From positions 1-64,000 of the forward strand of contig NZ_VZZJ01000007.1 in NCBI RefSeq assembly GCF_008806345.1: a DNA stretch of 64,000 nucleotides, read 5' to 3'. The translations under genes and the position numbers were made by a program. The stretch comes from Methylobacterium planeticum (lineage in GTDB: Bacteria > Pseudomonadota > Alphaproteobacteria > Rhizobiales > Beijerinckiaceae). Under the pieces are notes generated by a model. It did no database searches. It was not told where the DNA came from and was given only the letters and a program-made list of their open reading frames with translations. Positions 8,404-15,424 of this stretch are shown here, piece after piece. Position 1 is the stretch's first letter. Each line of letters begins with the position of its first letter.

Positions 8404-9297
8404 CTACGCGACCACGAGGTTGAGGGTCCTGAGCGCGGGGGCGAGCTCCGCCCGCCGGCCCCAGTCGAAGGCGATAAAGTCCTGCTCGATCCCGTCCGCG
8501 AACACCACGCCGCCCTCGTTCATCCGCGACGTGACGGCGAGGGGCGCCGCGGTGAGCTTGCCCGCCCGCAAGCCCGTGGCGGTGGCCACGCTCGCGAACG
8601 GTTCCCGCACCCAGTAGCCCACCGCCGGCTCCTCCGCGCCGATCGCGAGGGCGAGATGCGTCGCCTCGCTGATCGAACGCGCCCAGCCGGTCACCCCCGT
8701 CCCGGAGGCGATGATGAGGCCGCTCGACGATTGATCCTCGGCCACGCCTCCGGCCTCGATCCGGTAGCGCGCGGATTGGTGGCTGCGGTGGCCGACAAAA
8801 ATCTCGTTGAGCGCCAGCAGCCTCTCGCCGTTGTCGAGCACGGCCTGCACCATGGTCCGGCGCTCGACCTGGGCCGCGCCCGCGACGCTCGCCGGGAGGA
8901 GCGGGCCCAGCCGCTCCACCGCGATGCGTGCCAGCACGCCGTCGTAGAGGTCGGGCGCCGGATTGACGCCGATCACCGGCTGGGCGCCGAGGTACTTGGC
9001 CACGTTGGCCACGAGGCCATCCTGCCCGACCGCCACGATGACGTCCTCGGGAGCGAAGAGGAAGCGGTCGAGGTCGGCGCGCCGCGCCAGCGTTTGCCGC
9101 CAATCCGCCGGCACCGCGGCGCGCGCCTGCCCGAGCACCGCGTGGAAGCCCACGTGGCGCGCCTCCACTTCGGCGAGGCTCTGCCCGCGGCTCTCGAGGT
9201 AGAATCGGGCCTGGCCGCGCGTCGCGTGCCGGGCGAGCAGCAACTCGTAATCGGTGTCCCGGATCACGAACACGGCGCGCGGGGCGATGGCCGGCAT
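8404..9297 (-). CDS. NAD kinase-like (ATP-NAD kinase/DAGK superfamily) protein
   Basis: A 297-residue protein with the fold signature of ATP-NAD kinases but altered motifs. The nucleotide-binding GGDG motif appears as GQDG (residues 91-94) in VIVAVGQDGLVANVAKYL; the NE motif is kept as LNEIF (Asn164, Glu165); the usual TGSTAY loop appears as SGTGVTGW (198-205). About 80 N-terminal residues precede the kinase core. These changes suggest a divergent kinase or a nucleotide-binding sensor rather than the housekeeping NadK. It follows the SPFH gene by 11 bases and is the last gene of the nrtR operon, which fits a role in NAD(P) balance. Activity is uncertain; the fold assignment is fairly safe. 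Confidence 0.75.
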   Translation of the reverse strand: MPAIAPRAVFVIRDTDYELLLARHATRGQARFYLESRGQSLAEVEARHVGFHAVLGQARAAVPADWRQTLARRADLDRFLFAPEDVIVAVGQDGLVANVAKYLGAQPVIGVNPAPDLYDGVLARIAVERLGPLLPASVAGAAQVERRTMVQAVLDNGERLLALNEIFVGHRSHQSARYRIEAGGVAEDQSSSGLIIASGTGVTGWARSISEATHLALAIGAEEPAVGYWVREPFASVATATGLRAGKLTAAPLAVTSRMNEGGVVFADGIEQDFIAFDWGRRAELAPALRTLNLVVA

Positions 9298-9308
9298 GGC
9301 AGGTCGCC

Positions 9309-10334
9309 TCAGCGCGGGTTCACGGGGGCGGCGCTGCCCGGTGCGGCGATGCCTGGTGCGGCGATGCCCGGTGCGATCCTGCGGAACTCGCCGAGCGCCG
9401 CCGCCAGGAGGTCCGGCGTCACGGTGACGTGCTCGATCGTCTCCAGCTTGCCGGCGAGTTCCCGCGCCGCCAGCCCGAGCAGGACGGAGGCCGGAAGGTC
9501 GCGGTAGATCGCCATGCGCCGCTGCTCGGCCTCCGCCCTCGCGTCCTCGATCAGGCGGATGCGCTCGGCTTCGGCCTCCGCATCCACCCCCTGCGCCGCG
9601 GCGAGGCCGGCCGCGCGGTCGCGGGCATTCGCGGCTTCCTGGGCGATGAGCAGCGTCTCGCGCGTCGCCAGCTCCGTCCGCGTCGCGAGTTCGTTCTCGG
9701 CGATGGCGCGCTCCTTCTCGACCGCGAGGGCGCGCCGGGCGAAGGTTGCCTCGTCGGCCTTCTGCTGGAGCCCCTCGAAGGTCGGCGTCTGCAGGGCGCG
9801 TTCCAGCTCGCTCGACGGAGCGAGGTTGGTGAGCCGCACCGAGACCGCCGCGACGCCGATCTCGGCCAGCGCCGGGGCGCTCGCCAGGACCGTCTCCAGG
9901 CTGATGCGCAGCGGCTCCGGACCGGCATCGAGCAGCGCGCCGATCGGGTCCGCGCCGAGATATTGCAGGACCGCTTGGGCGGCGATGCCGCTGAGGCGCG
10001 CCTCGATCCGCTCCACGGGCTCGCCCTGCAGCGTCCCGGTGAGCAGCCCGATCGAGAAGTCGACGCGGCTCGCCAGCAACTCGGGATCGACGACGTGCCA
10101 GCCGATCGTCCCCTGCACCGCGACCGTCTGGAAGTCCCGGCTGCGGCCGCGCACGAACAGCGTCATCTCGCGGTCTTCCATCGGCACCTCGCTGATGCTC
10201 GCGGTCTCGGGACGAAACCAGAAGACCAGACCGCGCCCGCTCTGCCGGACGCGGCCGTTGCGGTAGCGGATGACGTGGCTGCTCGCCTCGCTTCTCAGCT
10301 GGGCGATCAGGCCGATGTTGCGGATCGTGGCCAT
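9309..10334 (-). CDS. SPFH/band-7 domain protein
   Basis: A 341-residue protein of the stomatin/prohibitin/flotillin superfamily. Residues about 20-190 form the SPFH domain (REMTLFVRGRSRDFQTVAVQ, then a conserved VRLTNLAP strand), followed by a long alanine- and glutamate-rich coiled coil (about 200-290) and a short C-terminal tail containing a repeated APGIA unit encoded by a small GC-rich direct repeat near 9340-9370. No clear N-terminal membrane helix, unlike most family members, so it may be peripheral. It sits between the NrtR-type regulator (15 bases) and the NAD-kinase-like gene (11 bases). Such proteins scaffold membrane microdomains or oligomeric complexes; the role here is unknown. 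Confidence 0.8.
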   Translation of the reverse strand: MATIRNIGLIAQLRSEASSHVIRYRNGRVRQSGRGLVFWFRPETASISEVPMEDREMTLFVRGRSRDFQTVAVQGTIGWHVVDPELLASRVDFSIGLLTGTLQGEPVERIEARLSGIAAQAVLQYLGADPIGALLDAGPEPLRISLETVLASAPALAEIGVAAVSVRLTNLAPSSELERALQTPTFEGLQQKADEATFARRALAVEKERAIAENELATRTELATRETLLIAQEAANARDRAAGLAAAQGVDAEAEAERIRLIEDARAEAEQRRMAIYRDLPASVLLGLAARELAGKLETIEHVTVTPDLLAAALGEFRRIAPGIAAPGIAAPGSAAPVNPR

Positions 10335-10349
10335 CGTGTCCTCCTGGGA

Positions 10350-11087
10350 TCAGCGCGGATTGCGCGAGCGATAGAGCTCGGCGGGCCGGAACGACGTGCC
10401 GGCCTCGCGGCTGCCCGTGGGCTCGAGCCAGCCACGGTCGAGCATCCTGCGGCGGAAGGCGGGCTTGTTCAGCCGCGTGCCCAGGATCGCCTCGTGCACG
10501 TCCTGGAGCTGGCGCAGGGTGAAGTGCTCGGGCAGCAGCGCGAAGGCGACATCGGAATAGTCGAGCTTGCCCCGCAGCCGCAGGATCGCCAGCGCGAGGA
10601 TGTCGGCGTGGTCGAAGGCGAGCGGCAGCGTCTCGCCTGTCCGGCGGCCGTCGGCCGACAGCGCCGCGACGGGGCCGCCCGCCTCGCCGCTCCAGGGCAC
10701 GGCGATGATCGCCGCCGACAGGCCCGGCATTCCCGCCAGCGCCTCCGCGAAGGCCGGCTCCGGCAGGAGCGCCAGGTAGGCGACGGAGACGACGCGCATG
10801 CGCGGATCGCGATCGAGGCCCCCGAAGGTGTAGAGCTGTTCGATATGGATCCCGCTGATTCCGGCCTTCTCGCGCAGGACACGTTCGGCCGCCGCGTCCA
10901 GGGTCTCGTCGAGGGCCACGAAGCTGCCGGGAAGCGCCCAGCGGCCGGCATGCGGCTGCTGGGCCCGCTTCAGCAGAAGCGTGGCGGGACGACCGTCGCG
11001 CAGGCCGAGCAGCACCAGATCGACGGTGAGCGAGGGGCGCGGATAGGCGCCGGGATCATAGCCTGCGAGGAAATCCGTCTCGGACAC
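10350..11087 (-). CDS. nrtR: NrtR-type Nudix transcriptional regulator
   Basis: A 245-residue two-domain protein: an N-terminal Nudix fold (about 18-140) and a C-terminal winged helix (about 186-245) with the NrtR-like run FTLRQLQDVHEAILG and LNKPAFRRRML. NrtR proteins repress NAD biosynthesis or salvage genes and respond to ADP-ribose-type ligands. The Nudix box here (residues 53-77) is degenerate: compared with GX5EX7REUXEEXGU the leading Gly is Ser, the first Glu of the REU motif is Val, and the catalytic EE pair reads EK. The domain therefore likely senses rather than hydrolyses. GTG start at 11087 with AAGGTGGG upstream. It heads the operon and probably regulates itself through the inverted repeat just upstream. 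Confidence 0.85.
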   Translation of the reverse strand: MSETDFLAGYDPGAYPRPSLTVDLVLLGLRDGRPATLLLKRAQQPHAGRWALPGSFVALDETLDAAAERVLREKAGISGIHIEQLYTFGGLDRDPRMRVVSVAYLALLPEPAFAEALAGMPGLSAAIIAVPWSGEAGGPVAALSADGRRTGETLPLAFDHADILALAILRLRGKLDYSDVAFALLPEHFTLRQLQDVHEAILGTRLNKPAFRRRMLDRGWLEPTGSREAGTSFRPAELYRSRNPR

Positions 11088-11095
11088 GGTCCCAC

Positions 11096-11140
11096 CTTAT
11101 ATGCTGTGCGCATCTAACTAAGACGCAAATCGCATATAAG
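11096..11140 (-). promoter_or_regulatory. Inverted-repeat operator and promoter of the nrtR operon
   Basis: A perfect 9-bp inverted repeat, CTTATATGC (11096-11104) and GCATATAAG (11132-11140), surrounds a second, inner imperfect repeat TGCGCATCT / AGACGCA (11107-11115 and 11121-11127). On the minus strand TTGACT (11144-11139) overlaps the distal arm and could be the -35 element. The proximal arm ends 9 bases before the GTG start, so a bound regulator would block the promoter and leader. The arms are 36 bases apart centre to centre, suggesting two dimers or a large tetramer. Confidence 0.65.
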
Positions 11141-11338
11141 TCAAGAGTCGGCGGCGTGTCCGGATTCAGCCGTCCTCCGCACAGCCGCGGGCAGGGTCCG
11201 CACCGATCCGCCGGGGCGCGGACAGGCACGTCCGGTTCCGAGCAGAGAATGGGCGAAGCTTCCCGTGGCGGCGGTTCCCTCTGCGGATGAACCTCCGGAA
11301 CCAGCCGGCCGTGATCGGCCGGGAGCGGAGATCACCCA

Positions 11339-13531
11339 ATGCCCACACCATCGTCCTGCCCGGGATTCCCGCCTGAGCCGCCTCGCCCGGTTTCCCTGTC
11401 CCCGCTCTTCCTCGCCCTCCTGGCCGTCCTCGTCATGCTCGGCTCGGCCCGCGCCCAGCCGGCGCCTGCGAGCGGCGGGTTGCTGCTGCGCGGCCTCGAG
11501 GCGAGCCGGCCGGTGGAGGCTCCCCTCCTCGCCACCGACATCGGTGTCGATGTCAGCGGCCCGACCGCCCGGGCCGTCGTGACCCAGGCCTTCCGCAACA
11601 CCACGGATGCCTGGGTCGAGGGGACCTACGTCTACCCGCTGCCGGAGGACGCGGCCGTCGACGCGATGACGCTCGTCGTCGGCGATCGGGTCATCCTCGC
11701 CAACATCCGCGAGCGCGCCGCCGCCAAGCGCGTCTACGAGGCGGCGAAGGCGGCCGGGCACGCCGCGGCCCTCACCGAGCAGGAACGGCCGAACGTCTTC
11801 ACCAACACCGTCGCCAATATCGGTCCGGGCGAGACGGTGCTCGTGCGGATCACGTACCAGCAGGCCATCCCCGTCTCCGGTGCGATCCGCGCCCTGCGCC
11901 TGCCGCTGGTGGTGGCGCCGCGATACCACCCCGCGCCCCCGGCCGTCGGCTTCGCCGCCATCGGGACCGGGGCTGACCGGGTGCCCGATCGCGCCCGGAT
12001 CAGCCCGCCGGTGCTCGATCCGTCCCGGTCCGCGCCCCTCAACCCGGTCGCCGTGACCGTGCGGCTCGAGGCGGGCTTCGCGATCGGGGCCGTGCGCAGC
12101 GCCACCCACCCGATCCGCGTCGAGGAGACCGGGCCGCAGGGCCGCCGCATCACCCTGGCCGAGGGCGTCGTCCCGGCCGACCGCGATTTCGAGCTGACCT
12201 GGGAGCCTGCCCCGAGCCGGACGCCCGGCCTCGGCCTGTTCCGCGAGGAGGTCGGCGGCCGGACCTACCTGCTGGCCACCCTGAACCCGCCGGAGGCCGA
12301 AGCCGCGGCGTCCGCGCGGCCGGCGCGCGACGTCACCTTCGTCATCGACAATTCCGGCTCGATGGCCGGGGCCTCGATGCGCCAGGCCAAGGCCGGGCTG
12401 CTGGCCGGGCTCGCCCGCCTGTCGCTCCGGGACCGGTTCAACGTGATCCGCTTCGACGACACCTGGGACGCGCTGTTTCCCGAGCCCGCCGCAGCGACGC
12501 CGGAGGCCCTGCGGGCGGCCGAGAGCTTCGTCGCCGCCCTGGAAGCGCGGGGGGGCACCGAGATGCTGGCGCCCCTCAGGGCGGCCCTCGCCGATGCCCA
12601 TCCGGAGGAGACGAGGCGCGTGCGCCAGGTCGTGTTCCTCACGGACGGGGCGGTCGGTGACGAGGAGCGGATCTTCGCCGCGATCCACGAGCAGCTCGGG
12701 CGCTCGCGCCTATTCATGGTCGGCATCGGCGCGGCGCCGAATGGCCACCTGATGCGCCACGCCGCCGAGATCGGCCGCGGCAGCTTCACGGAGATCCGGA
12801 ACCTCGACCAGGTCGGCGAGCGCACCCGCGCCCTCTACGCCAAGCTGGAAGCGCCGGCGGCGACCGACCTCGCCGCCGTCTTTACGGCCGGGGATGCCGA
12901 GGTGACGCCGAACCCGCTGCCGGACCTCTATCGCGGCGAACCGATGGTGTTGACCGCCCGGCTCGCGCAGGCGGCCGGGACCGTGACCGTCTCGGGACGG
13001 CTCGACGGCAAGCGCTGGAGCCGCACCCTTCCGCTCGCCGAGGCCGTCGCCGGCAAGGGCATCGCGAAGGTCTGGGCGCGCGCCAGGATCAGCGAGACCG
13101 AGACGGCGCGCATCACCGGTCGCCTCAGCCCGGAGGCGGCCGATGCCAGGATCCTCGGGCTCGCCCTGGAGCACGGACTGACGACGCGGCTCACCAGCCT
13201 CGTCGCCGTCGACGCCACGCCCCGCCGCCCCGCGGGCACGCCCCTCGCCGCCGCCGACCTGCCGCTGAACCTGCCGGCGGGCTGGGATTTCGCCAAGGTG
13301 TTCGGCGACGGCCCCCGCGACCGCACGGCCGGCCCGCCCCGCGACCGCACGGCCGGCCCGCCCCGCGAGCGCCACGCCGGCCCGGCCCCGATCCTCGCGG
13401 CCGCGCGCTCGCTCGACCTGCCGCGGACCGGGGCGGGCGTGCTGCCGCAGTTCTGGCTCGGCCTCGCCCTGGCGATGCTGGGTCAGGTCCTGCGCCGGCT
13501 CGCCGCCCGGCGGCCCCGGTGTGCCCGATGA
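11339..13531 (+). CDS. Sortase target protein with VIT and VWA domains (LPRTG)
   Basis: Cell-envelope protein of the marine proteobacterial sortase target family, 730 residues. Order of parts: signal peptide (about 20-41, ending SARAQ), VIT domain (about 55-185), VWA domain with the metal-binding motif DNSGS starting at Asp337, a C-terminal b-rich part, a short repeat zone (about residues 657-680) encoded by a 24-bp tandem repeat, then LPRTG at 694-698, a hydrophobic helix and an Arg-rich tail. That ending is a classical sortase signal. Its stop overlaps the sortase ATG by ATGA. The protein resembles inter-alpha-trypsin inhibitor heavy chains; its biological role in these bacteria is not known. 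Confidence 0.92.
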   Translation: MPTPSSCPGFPPEPPRPVSLSPLFLALLAVLVMLGSARAQPAPASGGLLLRGLEASRPVEAPLLATDIGVDVSGPTARAVVTQAFRNTTDAWVEGTYVYPLPEDAAVDAMTLVVGDRVILANIRERAAAKRVYEAAKAAGHAAALTEQERPNVFTNTVANIGPGETVLVRITYQQAIPVSGAIRALRLPLVVAPRYHPAPPAVGFAAIGTGADRVPDRARISPPVLDPSRSAPLNPVAVTVRLEAGFAIGAVRSATHPIRVEETGPQGRRITLAEGVVPADRDFELTWEPAPSRTPGLGLFREEVGGRTYLLATLNPPEAEAAASARPARDVTFVIDNSGSMAGASMRQAKAGLLAGLARLSLRDRFNVIRFDDTWDALFPEPAAATPEALRAAESFVAALEARGGTEMLAPLRAALADAHPEETRRVRQVVFLTDGAVGDEERIFAAIHEQLGRSRLFMVGIGAAPNGHLMRHAAEIGRGSFTEIRNLDQVGERTRALYAKLEAPAATDLAAVFTAGDAEVTPNPLPDLYRGEPMVLTARLAQAAGTVTVSGRLDGKRWSRTLPLAEAVAGKGIAKVWARARISETETARITGRLSPEAADARILGLALEHGLTTRLTSLVAVDATPRRPAGTPLAAADLPLNLPAGWDFAKVFGDGPRDRTAGPPRDRTAGPPRERHAGPAPILAAARSLDLPRTGAGVLPQFWLGLALAMLGQVLRRLAARRPRCAR
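13309..13380 (+). repeat. 24-bp tandem repeat inside the sortase target gene
   Basis: Two perfect copies and one diverged copy of an eight-codon unit reading DRTAGPPR in the protein, in frame, between the last folded domain and the LPRTG signal. Because it is a multiple of three, copy-number change would only lengthen or shorten the linker. Confidence 0.8.
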
Positions 13532-14106
13532 GCCGGCGTCGCAGCAATTACCCGGGGCGCGCGCTCGGCCTTCTCCTCCTCCTTGTCGGCCTCGGGCTGG
13601 CGGCGGAGGCGGCCTGGATCCCGCTCAAGGCGACCCTGGCGCAGGCGCTCCTCGAGCGCGCCTTCGCCCGCACCTTGGCCGAGGGGCGCCCGGTCCGGCC
13701 CTGGCCGTCGGCCGATACCGAGCCGGTGGCGCGGCTCAGCCTCGTCGGGCGCAGCTTCGTGGCCCTGCGCGGCGGCAGCGGGCAGGCCCTGGCCTTCGGC
13801 CCCGGCCATCTCGACGGCACGCCGGAGCCGGGGGAGCCGGGCACCGCGGTCTTCGCCGCCCATCGCGACACCCAGTTCGCGGTGCTGGGGCAGCTCGGGC
13901 CCGGCGACGCGGTCGGGGTGACGCGACGCGACGGGCGGCGCCTGCGCTTCCGCGTCACCGGTGCCCGGATAGCGCCCTGGGACGCCTCGGGGATCGACCC
14001 GCAGGCGCCGGGCCGCCACCTCGCCCTCGTCACCTGCTGGCCCCTGGACGGGTTCGCGGCGGGCCCGTTGCGGCTGATCGTCGAGGCGGTCGCGGAGGCG
14101 CCCTAG
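13528..14106 (+). CDS. Class GN sortase
   Basis: Transpeptidase that cleaves the LPRTG signal of the preceding gene product, 192 residues. The ATG at 13528 overlaps the target stop by ATGA, so translation is coupled. After a short basic N-terminus a membrane anchor (about residues 12-30) leads into the sortase fold. The catalytic triad is visible: His112 in AAHRDT, Cys170 in LVTCWP and Arg182 in GPLRLIV. In Gram-negative bacteria this class occurs almost only next to one dedicated substrate, exactly as here. What the substrate is attached to in an outer-membrane organism is not established. Confidence 0.92.
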   Translation: MSRRRSNYPGRALGLLLLLVGLGLAAEAAWIPLKATLAQALLERAFARTLAEGRPVRPWPSADTEPVARLSLVGRSFVALRGGSGQALAFGPGHLDGTPEPGEPGTAVFAAHRDTQFAVLGQLGPGDAVGVTRRDGRRLRFRVTGARIAPWDASGIDPQAPGRHLALVTCWPLDGFAAGPLRLIVEAVAEAP

Positions 14107-14187
14107 CTCGCGCGGGCCCGTTATCCTTGCCAAGCTGTGCGGATTCGTGCGGATCTTGGCGGGAGCAACACTGCACGAGCGGCCACC

Positions 14188-14952
14188 GTGAGCGAGACCG
14201 AACTGCCCGAGGCCCAGAGCCGCGCCATCGCGCAGGCCGTGCGCGAGGCCCTGGCGCGCCGCCGCCTCTCCCGGCAGGCCCTGGCCGACGGGGCGCGGAT
14301 CAGCGTCTCCACCCTGGAGAAGGCCCTCGCGGGCCGGCGGCGCTTTACCCTGGCGACGACGATCCGGCTGGAGGAAGCCCTGGGGCAGCCCCTGCGCGGG
14401 CCGGCCGCCCCGCTTGCCCGGCTGCCGGAGGCGCCGCGCCACGCGCCCGAGGAACTCGGCAGCTACTCGCGCGAGGGGGTGGCCTGGATCGAGGGGCGCT
14501 ACCTCACCCTGCGCCCGTCCTTCGGAGCCGCGGACGCGATCTTCGCCTACCGGACCGAGATCGCCTGGGACGCGCCCCGGTCGCGGCTGGTCTTCAGCGA
14601 GGCGGAGCGCCTCGACGCGCCCTTCGCCCAGTCCGGCAGCGTCGCGGTGCCGAACCAGTCGGGCATGATCTACCTCGTCACCAACTGGCACGGTCAGTGC
14701 CGGCTCGCGGTGCTGTGCCGTCCGACGATCCAGGGTGAGATGTACGGAATGCTGACCACGCTCCACGCGGGCCGCGGGACGCAACTCACCCCGGCCTGCG
14801 CGCCGCTCGCCATGATCCCCGACCGGGCGGAGGCGGGCGGGCGCGCCTACGGGCGCATCGCCCCCGATCAGCCCGCCTACGCGCAGTACCGCCCCTATCT
14901 CGACCGCGTCCGCGAGGACGGCTACGCGGCGTTCTTCACCGGCCCATCCTGA
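14188..14952 (+). CDS. Helix-turn-helix protein with C-terminal sensing domain
   Basis: A 254-residue protein with an N-terminal XRE-like helix-turn-helix (about residues 8-62: LSRQALADGARISVSTLEKAL) and a C-terminal domain of about 160 residues of unknown family containing WIEGRYLTLRPSF and VTNWHGQCRLAVL. A GTG at 14188 is chosen; another GTG at 14137 would add 17 residues, and neither has a strong ribosome site. It lies 81 bases after the sortase gene in the same direction and may regulate the pair, which is inference only. Confidence 0.75.
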   Translation: MSETELPEAQSRAIAQAVREALARRRLSRQALADGARISVSTLEKALAGRRRFTLATTIRLEEALGQPLRGPAAPLARLPEAPRHAPEELGSYSREGVAWIEGRYLTLRPSFGAADAIFAYRTEIAWDAPRSRLVFSEAERLDAPFAQSGSVAVPNQSGMIYLVTNWHGQCRLAVLCRPTIQGEMYGMLTTLHAGRGTQLTPACAPLAMIPDRAEAGGRAYGRIAPDQPAYAQYRPYLDRVREDGYAAFFTGPS

Positions 14953-15424
14953 GCCGCAGGAGACACTCGTCGCGGGCGATGGCCGAGCATTTTCGGGGAC
15001 GACCCGGGGCGGGTGCCCAGCGTGCCCGGAACCGGCGGCGCGTGCGGTGGTGGTGCACACAGCCGCCGCCGAACCCGTCTCTACCTCTCCGTCCCTGCTT
15101 ACAGGGAAAACTACAGGCACACTGGGATTGGGATTGCCCCGGCTCCGTCAGTCCGCGTCATGCTCAGACAGACCGCTCAACTCGCCTCAAATTCATGACA
15201 GCGTCCAGGACGGCTCGAAAGCTGCCAAGCGATCTGCGAGCGACAGAATTTGTAATTCGAGGGAAACCGACATCGTTACGCAGGGTGCACCCGAGGTCCT
15301 GCAGGATCGTCTCCTAAAGCGGCACATGCGCACCGCTGGCGCTGTGTTGCTGTAGGCCGCGGGCTGCGTCGGTCACTGGCTGATGGCCGTTATCATGCGC
15401 CGCCCGCCGATTGGGCGTTGTGGA
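14953..15424. other. Long spacer without a recognised gene
   Basis: No supported coding frame. It contains two hairpins: GCGGTGG / CCGCCGC (15044-15069), similar to one at 61316-61344, and TCCCTG-CTTA-CAGGGA, 6-bp stem, near 15091-15106 followed by a more AT-rich stretch. The second resembles a dispersed alphaproteobacterial repeat that I recall only loosely. Base composition falls here, and the accessory region appears to start in this spacer. Confidence 0.5.
15044..15069 (+). repeat. Hairpin element, copy 1
   Basis: GCGGTGG and CCGCCGC can pair over 7 bp (one G-T wobble) around a 12-base loop. Together with the flanking GTGCACA...AGCCGCCGCC it matches the element at 61316-61344, although the surrounding genes are unrelated. 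Function unknown. Confidence 0.4.
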
